Shown one piece after another: positions 17,187 to 26,036 of a stretch of DNA of 64,000 bases (position 1 is its first letter; every line of letters begins with the position of its first letter). The translations under genes and the position numbers were made by a program. The notes below the pieces were generated by a model. The model was not told the DNA's origin and searched no databases. It worked only from the letters and a program-made list of their open reading frames with translations. Source of the stretch: Gemmatimonas aurantiaca (GTDB taxonomy: Bacteria; Gemmatimonadota; Gemmatimonadetes; Gemmatimonadales; Gemmatimonadaceae); the NCBI RefSeq assembly GCF_037190085.1, contig NZ_JBBCJO010000012.1, positions 372,001 to 436,000 on the forward strand, written 5' to 3'.

Positions 17187-17696
17187 TCAGTCGAGCAGAC
17201 CGTCGAGCGGGGCCAGCACGATCGTGCGCGAGGCTTCGTCGACCGAGCGCACGAGATCGTCGTGCCACGGAACGAGCGGACGTCCGGACGTGGTCTCCAC
17301 TTCGAGGATGAACCCCTGCGGCGCGTCGTACACATCGCGAACATGCCCCACGAGTCCCCGTCCGTCCACTTCCACACGCATGCCGATCAGATCGGCCACG
17401 TAGATCTCGTCGTCGTCCGCTTCCGGAAGACCGGCGGCATCGGCCAGGAGGTATCGTCCGCGCCAGGTATCGGCGAGATCGCGGTCGGCCACTTCATGCA
17501 CCCGTACGAGCCATTCGCGGTTCATGGGACGGCCGTCTTCCACGTGCAGGGCCATGGGTACACCGGCCTGGTCGGGCAGCAGATTGCCCTCCCGGTCACC
17601 GGCATAAAGCACTGCGCCGGACGCAAAGAGTGCGTCCGGCGCATCGGTCAGCGATTCGACGGCCCAGGCGCCACGCACGCCATGTGCGCGGCGCAC
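17187..17696 (-). CDS. rimM: 16S rRNA processing protein RimM (start uncertain)
   Basis: Assists maturation of the 30S head and binds ribosomal protein S19. The N-terminal RimM barrel (RRAHGVRGAWAVESLTD) and C-terminal PRC-barrel (DLIGMRVEVDGRGLVGHVRDVYD, then PLVPWHDDLV) are clear. From GTG 17696 the protein has 169 residues, but the family's first strand (LAEFIVAGRV) lies upstream in the same frame, with no ATG, GTG or TTG there. A CTG at 17723, two bases after the rpsP stop (TGAG-CTG), would supply it. Translation may therefore start at a rare CTG codon coupled to rpsP. Gene order rpsP-rimM-trmD is the standard bacterial one. Confidence 0.92.
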   Translation of the reverse strand: MRRAHGVRGAWAVESLTDAPDALFASGAVLYAGDREGNLLPDQAGVPMALHVEDGRPMNREWLVRVHEVADRDLADTWRGRYLLADAAGLPEADDDEIYVADLIGMRVEVDGRGLVGHVRDVYDAPQGFILEVETTSGRPLVPWHDDLVRSVDEASRTIVLAPLDGLLD

Positions 17697-17724
17697 CCGA
17701 CCGGCGACGATGAACTCGGCCAGC

Positions 17725-18039
17725 TCAGGCCTCGGACGAGGGCAGCACGACCGCCGCGGCCTGCAGCTTCGCGGCGAGACGGGCTTCGTGACGGGCCTTG
17801 AGGATGCCGGCGCGGCGGAGCAGCGAACGGACCGTATCGGTGGGCAGCGCGCCCACGTTCAGCCAGTGATTCACGCGGTCGGCCTTGAGCGCGATCGCGT
17901 TCTCGCCGCCACGCGGCTGGTACTGCCCGAGAATCTCGATGAAGCGGCCATCACGCGGGCTCTTCGAATCGGCAACGACGATACGGTACATCGGGGTCTT
18001 CTTCCGGCCTTCGCGGCGGAGACGGATCTTGACGGCCAT
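17725..18039 (-). CDS. rpsP: 30S ribosomal protein bS16
   Basis: A structural protein of the small ribosomal subunit, 104 residues. MAVKIRLRREGRKKTPMYRI, VVADSKSPRDGRFIEILGQY and the ALKADRVNHWLNVGALPTDTV segment match bS16 throughout. The start ATG 18039 is fixed by the conserved N-terminus. First gene of rpsP-rimM-trmD-asparaginase-like; its promoter should lie in the spacer 18040-18380. Confidence 0.97.
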   Translation of the reverse strand: MAVKIRLRREGRKKTPMYRIVVADSKSPRDGRFIEILGQYQPRGGENAIALKADRVNHWLNVGALPTDTVRSLLRRAGILKARHEARLAAKLQAAAVVLPSSEA

Positions 18040-18380
18040 CTGAGTCTCGGGACTGGTGGTGGTATACTGCGGACTGCAGCGTGGGCGCGCGGCCCACACC
18101 CGGGCTCATCGCGGTACCGGCATCTCCGGACCGCACCCGGCCCCCGGTATCGGATCCGATATCGGGGAGCCTTGAAAGCTATGTGAGCCGCAGCCGGGAA
18201 ACAACGGGGGGCAAACCACCGGTCCGGTCTTCAATTTCCGGTCAATTTCCCGTCAGTTTCCCCTCGTTTTGCCTGCAGAGCCTGCAGGCTCCCCTGCGTT
18301 CTGCCCCGGCTTTCTGCCCGCCGCCGTCCCTCCGTAAGTCCTTCCGTAAGCCCCTCGCCCCTTCCGTCGTCCTCCGTCCC
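18040..18380. other. 341-bp divergent spacer rpsP / gamma-glutamyltransferase
   Basis: Holds the rpsP operon promoter (not identifiable with confidence) and the leader of the transferase gene. It contains an 11-bp array (18231-18263) and, at 18331-18354, two 12-bp units beginning tccgtaag. No gene or RNA was recognised. Confidence 0.5.
18231..18263. repeat. three tandem 11-bp units upstream of the gamma-glutamyltransferase gene
   Basis: Units tcaatttccgg, tcaatttcccg and tcagtttcccc lie head to tail about 120 bp upstream of the ATG at 18381. They are pyrimidine-rich and more AT-rich than the surroundings. Confidence 0.75.
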
Positions 18381-20090
18381 ATGCGCCTGCATTCCCTCTC
18401 CGGGATCGCCATGGCGGCCGTGCTCTCCGTGCCGGCCGTCCCATTCGCCCAAACCACTCCGCCACGCCCCGCCGTCGAGTCCTCGGGCGGCATGGTCGTC
18501 TCGGCCAGCGCCATTGCCAGCGAGGTGGGACGCAATGTGCTGGCGGCCGGCGGCAACGCCGTGGACGCCGCCATCGCCACCGGCTTCGCGCTCGCAGTGA
18601 CCTACCCCACCGCCGGCAACATCGGCGGCGGTGGCTTCATGGTGATCCGCTTCCCCGATGGACGCGCCACCACCATCGACTTCCGCGAGAAGGCACCGGC
18701 GGCCGCCACGCCCACGATGTTCACCGACTCCACGGGCGCCTATTCCTCGCGCATTCACCACAACTCGCATCGCAGCGTGGGCGTGCCGGGCACCGTGGCC
18801 GGTTTTGCGCTGGCGCATCAGAAGTACGGCAAGGCCCGCTGGAACACGATCGTCGGCCCCGCCGCGCAGCTCGCCGACACCGGTTTCCTCGTGCCCACCG
18901 GACTCGCCGCGTCGCTCACCGGCGCGCGCAACAAGCTGTCCACCGATTCGGGATCGCTGGCCGCCTACTACAAGGCCGGCCAGCCCTACGCCGCCGGTGA
19001 GCGGCTCACGCTGGGTGATCTGGGCAAGACCCTCGGTCGCATCCGCGATCAGGGGCGCGATGGCTTCTACAAGGGCACCACGGCGCAGCTCATTGCCGCC
19101 GAAATGAAACGCGGCGGTGGACTCATCACCGAAGCCGACCTTGCGGCCTATCAGGCGGCCGAACGGGCGCCGGTGCGCGGCAGCTTCAAGGGCTACGAGG
19201 TGATCTCCATGCCGCCGCCCAGCTCGGGCGGCGTGGCCATGATCGAGATGCTCAACATTCTCGAAGGCATGGACCTCCGGGCCATGGGACACAACTCGCC
19301 GCAGTACGTGCATTCATTGGTGGAGAGCATGCGGCGTGCCTTCCGTGATCGCGCGCTGTACCTCGGCGATCCCGATTTCACCAAGCCGCCCATCGACAAG
19401 CTCACGAGCAAGGCGTACGCCGAGGAGCTGCGTCGCACCATCGACCCGAACAAGGCGTCACCGTCGTCGCCGGCCGATGTCGCGCAGGGGTATGAGAGCG
19501 ACGAGACCACGCACTACTCCGTGGTCGACAAGGACGGCATGGCGGTCTCGGTGACGTACACGCTGGAAGCCGGTTATGGCCTGGGCGCCGTGGTGGATGG
19601 CGCGGGGTTCCTGCTCAACAACGAGATGGGCGATTTCAACGGCAAGCCCGGTCTCACCGATTCGACGGGACTCATCGGCACGGCGCCCAACATCGCGCAG
19701 CCCGGCAAGCGCATGCTCTCGAGCATGACACCCACCATCATCGCACGCGATGGCAAACTCGTGGCCGTGGTGGGCAGTCCGGGTGGACGCACCATCATCA
19801 ACACGGTGCTCGAAGTGGTGCTCAATCTCACCGCCTTCGACATGCCCGTGCAGGACGCGGTGAATGCGCCGCGCCTGCATCATCAGTGGCTCCCGAACAC
19901 CGTGACGGTGGAGCGGGTCGGCTTCCCCGAATCCACACTCGACGCCCTCCGCGCCAAGGGCCATGTGGTGCGTGTCGGCGGACAGCAGGGGACGGCGCAC
20001 TCCATTGCCATCGATCCCAGGACCGGCAAGCGACTCGGCGCACCCGATCCCCGTGACCGGGACGCGGGCGCATCGGGCACGGATCGCTGA
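18381..20090 (+). CDS. ggt: gamma-glutamyltransferase
   Basis: Transfers or hydrolyses the gamma-glutamyl group of glutathione and related peptides in the periplasm, as an Ntn-hydrolase that cleaves itself. The 569-residue precursor has a signal peptide (GIAMAAVLSVPAVPFAQ). Visible motifs: GGNAVDAAIATGFALAV and GNIGGGGFMVIR in the large subunit, and the autocleavage site ETTHYSVVDKDGMAVSVTYT, where Thr376 becomes the N-terminal nucleophile of the small subunit. LSSMTPTIIA and GSPGGRTIINTVLEV bind substrate. ATG 18381 is chosen by the signal peptide; the frame is open upstream but without family similarity. A strong stem-loop follows the stop. Confidence 0.96.
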   Translation: MRLHSLSGIAMAAVLSVPAVPFAQTTPPRPAVESSGGMVVSASAIASEVGRNVLAAGGNAVDAAIATGFALAVTYPTAGNIGGGGFMVIRFPDGRATTIDFREKAPAAATPTMFTDSTGAYSSRIHHNSHRSVGVPGTVAGFALAHQKYGKARWNTIVGPAAQLADTGFLVPTGLAASLTGARNKLSTDSGSLAAYYKAGQPYAAGERLTLGDLGKTLGRIRDQGRDGFYKGTTAQLIAAEMKRGGGLITEADLAAYQAAERAPVRGSFKGYEVISMPPPSSGGVAMIEMLNILEGMDLRAMGHNSPQYVHSLVESMRRAFRDRALYLGDPDFTKPPIDKLTSKAYAEELRRTIDPNKASPSSPADVAQGYESDETTHYSVVDKDGMAVSVTYTLEAGYGLGAVVDGAGFLLNNEMGDFNGKPGLTDSTGLIGTAPNIAQPGKRMLSSMTPTIIARDGKLVAVVGSPGGRTIINTVLEVVLNLTAFDMPVQDAVNAPRLHHQWLPNTVTVERVGFPESTLDALRAKGHVVRVGGQQGTAHSIAIDPRTGKRLGAPDPRDRDAGASGTDR

Positions 20091-20131
20091 ACCACCGGGC
20101 ATTGCCGCAGGGCGATCCCCCATGAACGATC

Positions 20132-20163
20132 GAGGGGACGGGACCACATGGTCCCGTCCCCTT
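20132..20163. terminator. 12-13-bp perfect stem-loop terminator
   Basis: ggggacgggacc (20134-20145) pairs perfectly with 20150-20161 across an ACAT tetraloop, extended by an A-T pair, then ttcattt. It separates the convergent gamma-glutamyltransferase and DUF2911 genes. Confidence 0.88.
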
Positions 20164-20197
20164 CATTTGTCACGGATACTTCGCGCCGTCGGGATGT

Positions 20198-20776
20198 TTA
20201 CTTCACCGTGAACGGCGCCACGGCCTTGTAGGTGTCCCACTGCACGATGATCTCTCCACCCTTGCCGGCGGGCTTCACCTGAATCTCCATCTTCTCCACG
20301 ACGGGATTGTTGCTGGTCACCGTCATGGGAATGCGGACGAGATCCTGTGCCTTGTTGTAGTCCGTGCCCCATTGCTTCGTCTGCTTGTTGACGATGAGCT
20401 CCCACTTGAGGTTTTCCTGCAACTGGGTGAACAGCGTGTAGGTGCCGGCCGGCACGTCCTTGCCACCGAACGACAGCGTCTTGCTGGTGGTGAAGTGCGT
20501 CGCTTCGTTCGCGCCCGTGCGCCACACCATGCCCCACTTCATGTCCTGCAGACCGTTGAAGATCGCACGGCCGCGCTTGGACGGGCGGCCATAATTCACC
20601 TTGATATCGGCGCCACCGATGTTCACCGCGAGCGAATCACGCGGCGATGCGGGGGCCTGCGCGGCACCGGCCGGCGGCGCGTGGTTCATGCCACTCTGGG
20701 CGGCTGCGGGAACCGAGAACAACGACGCCGCGGCCAGCACACTGGCACCGCGCGTCAGCAGACGGGAAACGTTCAT
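20198..20776 (-). CDS. secreted DUF2911 protein
   Basis: A 192-residue protein with signal peptide (GASVLAAASLFSVPAAAQ). The DUF2911 signature is visible: NYGRPSKRGRAIFNGL, WRTGANEATHFTTSK, LSFGGKDVPAGTYTLFT and KWELIVNKQTKQWGTDYN. The family has no established activity. Its beta-sandwich-like domain is common in secreted proteins of Bacteroidota and Gemmatimonadota. ATG 20776 is fixed by the signal peptide. It appears to be transcribed alone, ending at the stem-loop 20132-20163. Confidence 0.88.
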   Translation of the reverse strand: MNVSRLLTRGASVLAAASLFSVPAAAQSGMNHAPPAGAAQAPASPRDSLAVNIGGADIKVNYGRPSKRGRAIFNGLQDMKWGMVWRTGANEATHFTTSKTLSFGGKDVPAGTYTLFTQLQENLKWELIVNKQTKQWGTDYNKAQDLVRIPMTVTSNNPVVEKMEIQVKPAGKGGEIIVQWDTYKAVAPFTVK

Positions 20777-20804
20777 GGCGGGACTCGAATGAGGGAAAGG
20801 ATAC

Positions 20805-20829
20805 GGGCGACGACCTCTGGCCGTCGCCC
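20805..20829. terminator. possible stem-loop terminator after the amidohydrolase pair
   Basis: gggcgacg (20805-20812) pairs with cgtcgccc (20822-20829) across a 9-nt loop, in the spacer between the amidohydrolase stop (20898) and the DUF2911 start (20776). No T-tract follows on the minus strand, so termination would be weak. Confidence 0.45.
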
Positions 20830-20897
20830 GGTGTGTACCATACATCGCCAGGGGAGTTCCGCCAATTGGAAGCCGGGAGACGACCGCGTCCCCGCCC

Positions 20898-22538
20898 TCA
20901 GCTCGCGCGTATCACCTGCCCCGCGGCCGGGAGGTGCTGACCGTCCCGTATGGTCACCCGGCCATTCACGATCACCGTGCGGATGCCCACGGGATACTGA
21001 AAGGGATTCGCGAAAGTCGCCGTGTCGGCCACAGTGGCCGGATCGAAGACCACCACATCACCCGCCATGCGCGGCGCCAGCACGCCACGATCGCGCAGAT
21101 GCACACGCGCCGCCGGCCTGGCGGTCATGCGATTGATGGCGGCGGTCAGACTCAGTGCCTTGCGCTCGCGGACATAGCGGCCGAGTACCCGGGGAAAGGT
21201 GCCGGCTCCCCGGGGATGCGGACTGCCCCGGCGCGTGGGTCCGTCGATGGCGAATGCACTGCCGTCGGAGCACACCATGCTGTACTCGTGAGCCAGCAAC
21301 CGATCGAGATTGTCCTCGCTCATCGCGAACCCCAGCATTCCCACGTCGGCACGGTTGCGCTTGAGCAGCCCAACGGCCCCCTCGTACGGATCCACACCAC
21401 GCGCCTTCGCCCACGCCCCGAGACGCTTGCCTTCCGCATCCCGATCACCGGCGGCACTCACACGGGAGATCTGCACGTTGTCCCAGCCGCCGATGAGTTC
21501 CACCTTGGCCAGCGCCTCCGTGCGGATGCGCGGTGCCACGGAAGCATCGTCGAGACGCGCGAGAAAGGCCGCGGTGCCTCCATCACGCGACCACACGGGA
21601 AAAAGGTTGGTGAGTCCCGTGGCGTACGCCACGTAGGGATACACATCGAACCACGCATCCACACCGGCCGCACGCGCCGCCTCGAGACGCGCCAGCGACG
21701 CATCGATTTTCGGCCAGTTGCGCGTGCCCTGCATCTTGAGATGGGAGATCTGCAGCGGACATCCCGCCCCGCGGGCCACGGCGATGGATTCGTCGATGGC
21801 TTCCAGCAACCGATCGTCTTCGTTGCGCATATGCGTGGCATAGGGCAGCCGGAGCGCGGCGAGCGGCCGGCACAGCGCGATCAGTTCCTCGCGTGAGGCA
21901 AAAGCGCCGGGGGTGTATTCGAGACCGGTGGAAGCCCCGCACGCACCTTCGCCCACTGCACGGGCCACCATCGCGGCCATGCGCGTGAGTTCCGCGGCCG
22001 TCGCCGGACGATCGATCTCGCCGATCACCTTGCCGCGCACACTGCCCAAGCCGATCATCGACGCCACGTTGACCGACGGTTTCAGCGCCGCCGTGCGCGC
22101 CGCCCATTCGGCGAACGAATCGCCCGCGTCCCCGCTGAACCGCGAGCTGCCGTCGGCACCCGCCACGATGGTCGTCACGCCCTGACGGATCACCGATTCG
22201 GCGCGCGGGTCCTCACGCAGTGAACTGTCACCATGCGAATGGATGTCGATGAAGCCAGGTGCCACCGCCAGACCGTGGGCGTCGATCTCCTCGGTTCCCC
22301 GTTCGGCGATGCGCGCGGCAATCTCCGTCACGCGCCCGTCGTGAACGGCCACATCGGCCACCCGTCCTTCGCTGCCTGTGCCGTCATAGACGGTGCCGCC
22401 GCGAATGATCAGATCGACGGCCACTCGTCGGGGTGTTGCCTCCCGTCGTGCGTCCTTCGGCGCAGCGCCTCCCAACACGGGCGCGGCGGCGAGCATCGCC
22501 CCCTGCGCCAGAAACGTCCGTCGTGTGCTCATGACCAT
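20898..22538 (-). CDS. Tat-exported N-acyl-D-amino-acid deacylase-like amidohydrolase
   Basis: A 546-residue amidohydrolase of the D-aminoacylase group, which removes acyl groups from N-acyl-D-amino acids. The N-terminus STRRTFLAQGAMLAAAPVLGG is a twin-arginine signal. IIRGGTVYDGTG opens the beta-sandwich; the metal motif is intact (GFIDIHSHGDSS), followed by QISHLKMQG (metal His) and MVCSDGSAFAIDG (catalytic Asp). The C-terminus returns to the sandwich (RGVLAPRMAGDVVVFD). ATG 22538 has GAGG just upstream; 22532 is an equal alternative. It lies 4 bp after the related gene 22543-24222, so the two are a tandem pair in one operon. Natural substrate unknown. Confidence 0.88.
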   Translation of the reverse strand: MVMSTRRTFLAQGAMLAAAPVLGGAAPKDARREATPRRVAVDLIIRGGTVYDGTGSEGRVADVAVHDGRVTEIAARIAERGTEEIDAHGLAVAPGFIDIHSHGDSSLREDPRAESVIRQGVTTIVAGADGSSRFSGDAGDSFAEWAARTAALKPSVNVASMIGLGSVRGKVIGEIDRPATAAELTRMAAMVARAVGEGACGASTGLEYTPGAFASREELIALCRPLAALRLPYATHMRNEDDRLLEAIDESIAVARGAGCPLQISHLKMQGTRNWPKIDASLARLEAARAAGVDAWFDVYPYVAYATGLTNLFPVWSRDGGTAAFLARLDDASVAPRIRTEALAKVELIGGWDNVQISRVSAAGDRDAEGKRLGAWAKARGVDPYEGAVGLLKRNRADVGMLGFAMSEDNLDRLLAHEYSMVCSDGSAFAIDGPTRRGSPHPRGAGTFPRVLGRYVRERKALSLTAAINRMTARPAARVHLRDRGVLAPRMAGDVVVFDPATVADTATFANPFQYPVGIRTVIVNGRVTIRDGQHLPAAGQVIRAS

Positions 22539-22542
22539 TGCC

Positions 22543-24222
22543 TCACTGCCGGGCGCCCGGGCCCAGCACCACGCGTCCCGGTTTGGCTCCGGTGTGCTCG
22601 CCCCTGGCCAACACCGCGGTGCCATTCACGAACACATCGCGCACACCGGTGGCGTACTGATGCGGTTGTTCGAAGGTGGCGTTGTCGCGAATGGTCTTCG
22701 GATCGAACACCACGATATCCGCGAAGTATCCGGGTTTGAGTGCCCCTCGCCGCCTGATGCGCAGATTGGTGGCCGGCAACGACGTCATGCGGCGTACCGC
22801 CTCCTGGAGTGTGAGCACGGAGTCCTCGCGCACGTACTTGCCCAGGATGCGGGCGAACGAACCGTAGGCGCGCGGATGCGGATTGCTCTTGAGAAACACC
22901 CCCTCGGCGGCCAGCGATCCGGCGTCGGAGCCCACACTCACCCACGGCTTCCGCAGCTGCTTCGCGATGTTGTCCTCGTTGATGATGAAGTAGATCGTGC
23001 CCACGCGCGATCCGTCCTTCACCACCAGGTCCATGGCCGTCTCTTCGATGCCCGTCCCCCGCAGCTTCGCCACTTCGGCGAGCGTCTTGCCCGTGTACTG
23101 CTTGAGCGAGTCGGCCTTGAACCCGGAGAACAACACGTGATCGGGTGTGCCCGCGGCCAGCAGCAGGCTTTCCCACTTGTCGGTGGGCGTGCGCATTTCC
23201 TCGGCCACCTTCCGGCGAATGGCCGGGTCCTGCAACCGACGCGCCCATTCGGGATATCCGCCTTCCTGCACCCAGGGCGGCATGGCCGCGTCGAGTCCCG
23301 TTGCGCCGGCGGTGTAGGGATAGATATCGGCGGTGATTTCGAGGCCCGCCGCACGCGCCGAATCGATGCGCGCCAGCACACGATCCATCTTGGGCCAGTT
23401 GCTCTCGCCCGCCGCCTTCAGATGATAGATCTCCGCACGCGCGCCCGATTCCTTCGCGATCGTGATCAGCTCACTCACGGCCTCCTCGAGCTTCACGCCT
23501 TCGCTGCGCATGTGCGAGATGTACATCCCGCCATACGGGGCCGCGGCTTTCATCAGCGCGATGAGTTCGGGTGTGCGCGCGTAAAACGCCGGGGCGTAGA
23601 TGAGAGACGACCCCACCCCCAGGGCGCCCTCTTCCATCGCCTTGCGCACCTCCTGCTGCATCATCCCGAGTTCGGTGGCCGTGGGTGCCCGGTCGGCCCA
23701 TCCGACATGATTGATCCGCACCGTCGTCGCCCCGATGAACGAAGCGATGTTGGTGCTGATCCCCTTCTTCACGAGCGAGTCCTGATAACCACGCAGCGTG
23801 CGCCAGGTGATGGGATATTTGATGTCCCCCTGTTCGGCCAGCATCGAGGCGCGGAGTGTGTCCGACAATGGCCCCATCGAATCGCCTTCCCCCATCACCT
23901 CCAGTGTCACGCCCTGCCGGATGTCGCTCTGGCTCCGGCCGTCCTGGATGAGCGACTCGGTGGCCCAGCTCAGCATGTTGATGAATCCGGGGGACACCGC
24001 CATTCCCGTGGCGTCCACCTCCGTTCGCCCCTTTTCCGGAACGTCTCCAACGAGGACGATGGAATCACCCAACACGGCCACATCGGCCACGACGGGGGGA
24101 CCTCCCGATCCATCGTAGACTGTGCCGCCGCGGATGACCACGTCATAGGCGGGTTCACCGGAACAGGCAAGGGTGGCCAGAAGGGCCAGCCAGGGGGAAA
24201 TGCGTCGGGCCGCGGATGCCAT
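22543..24222 (-). CDS. amidohydrolase-family lipoprotein with altered metal motif
   Basis: A 559-residue paralogue of the downstream deacylase, but a lipoprotein (WLALLATLACSG lipobox) rather than a Tat substrate. The fold is recognisable (VVIRGGTVYDGSGGPP, LKPGYFADIVVFD). The usual first metal motif H-x-H is replaced: where the neighbour has GFIDIHSHGDSS, this protein has GFINMLSWATES. YHLKAAGESNWP (metal-type His) and VSVGSDAGSLAAEG (Asp) remain. It may therefore bind one metal or use different chemistry. The start ATG 24222 is set by the signal peptide; the frame is open upstream without similarity. Exported peptide or acyl-amino-acid metabolism is the likely theme. Confidence 0.85.
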   Translation of the reverse strand: MASAARRISPWLALLATLACSGEPAYDVVIRGGTVYDGSGGPPVVADVAVLGDSIVLVGDVPEKGRTEVDATGMAVSPGFINMLSWATESLIQDGRSQSDIRQGVTLEVMGEGDSMGPLSDTLRASMLAEQGDIKYPITWRTLRGYQDSLVKKGISTNIASFIGATTVRINHVGWADRAPTATELGMMQQEVRKAMEEGALGVGSSLIYAPAFYARTPELIALMKAAAPYGGMYISHMRSEGVKLEEAVSELITIAKESGARAEIYHLKAAGESNWPKMDRVLARIDSARAAGLEITADIYPYTAGATGLDAAMPPWVQEGGYPEWARRLQDPAIRRKVAEEMRTPTDKWESLLLAAGTPDHVLFSGFKADSLKQYTGKTLAEVAKLRGTGIEETAMDLVVKDGSRVGTIYFIINEDNIAKQLRKPWVSVGSDAGSLAAEGVFLKSNPHPRAYGSFARILGKYVREDSVLTLQEAVRRMTSLPATNLRIRRRGALKPGYFADIVVFDPKTIRDNATFEQPHQYATGVRDVFVNGTAVLARGEHTGAKPGRVVLGPGARQ

Positions 24223-24381
24223 GGATATCGCGGGATATCGGTAGGGAAAAAGGTCCTTTGGATTGGGAACTTGGCACACACTGCGGCGTAGCGTTAGGCT
24301 CCCGTGGTTCTCGTTTTTCACCTCCGGGGTGGATTTGAGCCCGCCCCGGATGGTCGTTCGCCACTTCTGTCAGGACACCGC

Positions 24382-26016
24382 ATGACGGCTCCCGCCCCTG
24401 CACCTCTCGGTGCACCGTCTACAGGTCCGATCAGAGCGTTGGGGACGTCCTCGCACGCGTCGATCAACGGCCCCGCTCCCGGCGGGCTGTTTGCGACGTG
24501 GCGTGATGACGTGCCCGCCTCGGTCGTGGTCTTCCTCGTTGCGCTTCCCCTCTGCCTCGGCGTGGCTCTCGCGTCGGGTGCGCCCCTGCTCTCGGGTGTC
24601 GTTGCCGGCGTCGTCGGCGGCATCGTCGTCGGAGCGGTCTCCGGCTCGCAGCTCATGGTCAGCGGCCCCGCCGCGGGCCTCACCGCCATCGTCATCACCG
24701 GTATCGCACAGGTGGGAGGGTTTGCCGCCTTCCTCCCGGCGGTCGTTCTGGGGGGCGCCCTCCAGATCGGACTCGGTGCCGCGAGGGCCGGCGTCATCGG
24801 CTACTACTTCCCGTCGTCAGTCATCAAAGGGATGCTGGCGGCGATCGGTCTCACACTCATCCTCAAACAGATCCCCCACGCAGTCGGGTACGACGCCGAC
24901 GCCGAGGGGGATTTTTCGTTCGTGGGATCGAGCGGGGAAAACACCTTCGGCGCCATCGGCAGCGCCCTGCAGCATGTGCAGCCCGGTGCGATCACCGCGG
25001 CGCTGCTGGGCGTGTTGCTCATGGTCATCTGGCCGCGCACGCCGCTGGCCAAGGTGAAGCTGTTTCCGGCGCCGCTCGCCGCCGTCGTGCTGAGTGTCGG
25101 CCTCAACGAGCTGCTGCTCGTCATGGCGCCGGCGTTCGCCATCCGCGACACGCATCTCGTCACCCTGCCCACCGATGGCGCGAGTGCGGTGTGGGGGCAG
25201 TTGACCCGCCCCGACTGGTCGGCGCTCGCCAATCAGCAGGTGTGGATGCTCGCCCTCACGATCGGTATCGTGGCCAGTCTCGAGTCGCTGCTCAGTCTCG
25301 AAGCCACCAACAAGCTCGATCCCGAAAAGCGGGATGCCCCCGCGAACAAGGAGCTCTTCGCGCAGGGACTGGGCAACATGCTCTCCGGTCTGCTGGGCGG
25401 TCTGCCCGTCACCGGCGTGATCGTGCGTTCTTCGGCCAACGTGGATGCCGGCGCGCGTTCGCGGCTCTCGGCCATTCTGCACGGCATTCTGCTGATCATC
25501 GCGGTGCTGCTGCTGGCGAGTCTCCTCAATCGCATTCCGCTGGCCGCCCTGGCGGCCGTGCTGCTGGTGACGGGCTTCAAGCTCACCACGCCGGCGTTGT
25601 GGAAGTCGGCCTGGCGTCTGGGCTGGTCGCACTTCATTCCGTTCGCCATCACCATCGTGGCCATTCTCTTCACCGATCTGCTCCGGGGCATCGGGGTGGG
25701 ACTGGTGGTGGGCATCGCCTTCATCATCGCGGAACACATGCGTCGTCCCGGTCTCACGAAGGTGAGTCCGCCGGACGCGATTCTCACGCGGTACGTGCTC
25801 CCCGATCAGGTGACGTTCCTCAGCAAGGCCAGCATCGCGCGTGAACTCGAATCCCTGCCCGATGGTTGCCGCGTGGAAATCGACGGACGCAAGACGGCCC
25901 GCTACGACTACGACGCACTCGAAGCGCTGCTGGAGTTCCGTGAAACCGCGCGTTCGCGCAACATCGACTACCGGCTCGTGGGCGTTCCCGAAGTCGGTCT
26001 GACACCCGCTCACTGA
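24382..26016 (+). CDS. SulP-family anion permease, probable bicarbonate transporter
   Basis: A 544-residue inner-membrane carrier with about 10-12 hydrophobic segments. SulP landmarks include the first helices (VPASVVVFLVALPLCLGVAL), GSQLMVSGPAAGLTAIVI, VIKGMLAAIGLTLILKQIPH, LESLLSLEATNKLDP, and GLLGGLPVTGVIVRSSANVDAGARS. The C-terminal STAS-like part is short (from DQVTFLSKASIARELESLP). A beta-carbonic anhydrase gene starts 20 bp downstream, and SulP-carbonic anhydrase pairs are known to move bicarbonate, so bicarbonate (possibly with Na+) is the best inferred substrate; sulfate is the alternative. ATG 24382 has AGGA upstream. Confidence 0.9.
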   Translation: MTAPAPAPLGAPSTGPIRALGTSSHASINGPAPGGLFATWRDDVPASVVVFLVALPLCLGVALASGAPLLSGVVAGVVGGIVVGAVSGSQLMVSGPAAGLTAIVITGIAQVGGFAAFLPAVVLGGALQIGLGAARAGVIGYYFPSSVIKGMLAAIGLTLILKQIPHAVGYDADAEGDFSFVGSSGENTFGAIGSALQHVQPGAITAALLGVLLMVIWPRTPLAKVKLFPAPLAAVVLSVGLNELLLVMAPAFAIRDTHLVTLPTDGASAVWGQLTRPDWSALANQQVWMLALTIGIVASLESLLSLEATNKLDPEKRDAPANKELFAQGLGNMLSGLLGGLPVTGVIVRSSANVDAGARSRLSAILHGILLIIAVLLLASLLNRIPLAALAAVLLVTGFKLTTPALWKSAWRLGWSHFIPFAITIVAILFTDLLRGIGVGLVVGIAFIIAEHMRRPGLTKVSPPDAILTRYVLPDQVTFLSKASIARELESLPDGCRVEIDGRKTARYDYDALEALLEFRETARSRNIDYRLVGVPEVGLTPAH

Positions 26017-26036
26017 CCTTCCACGACTCCCGCCCC

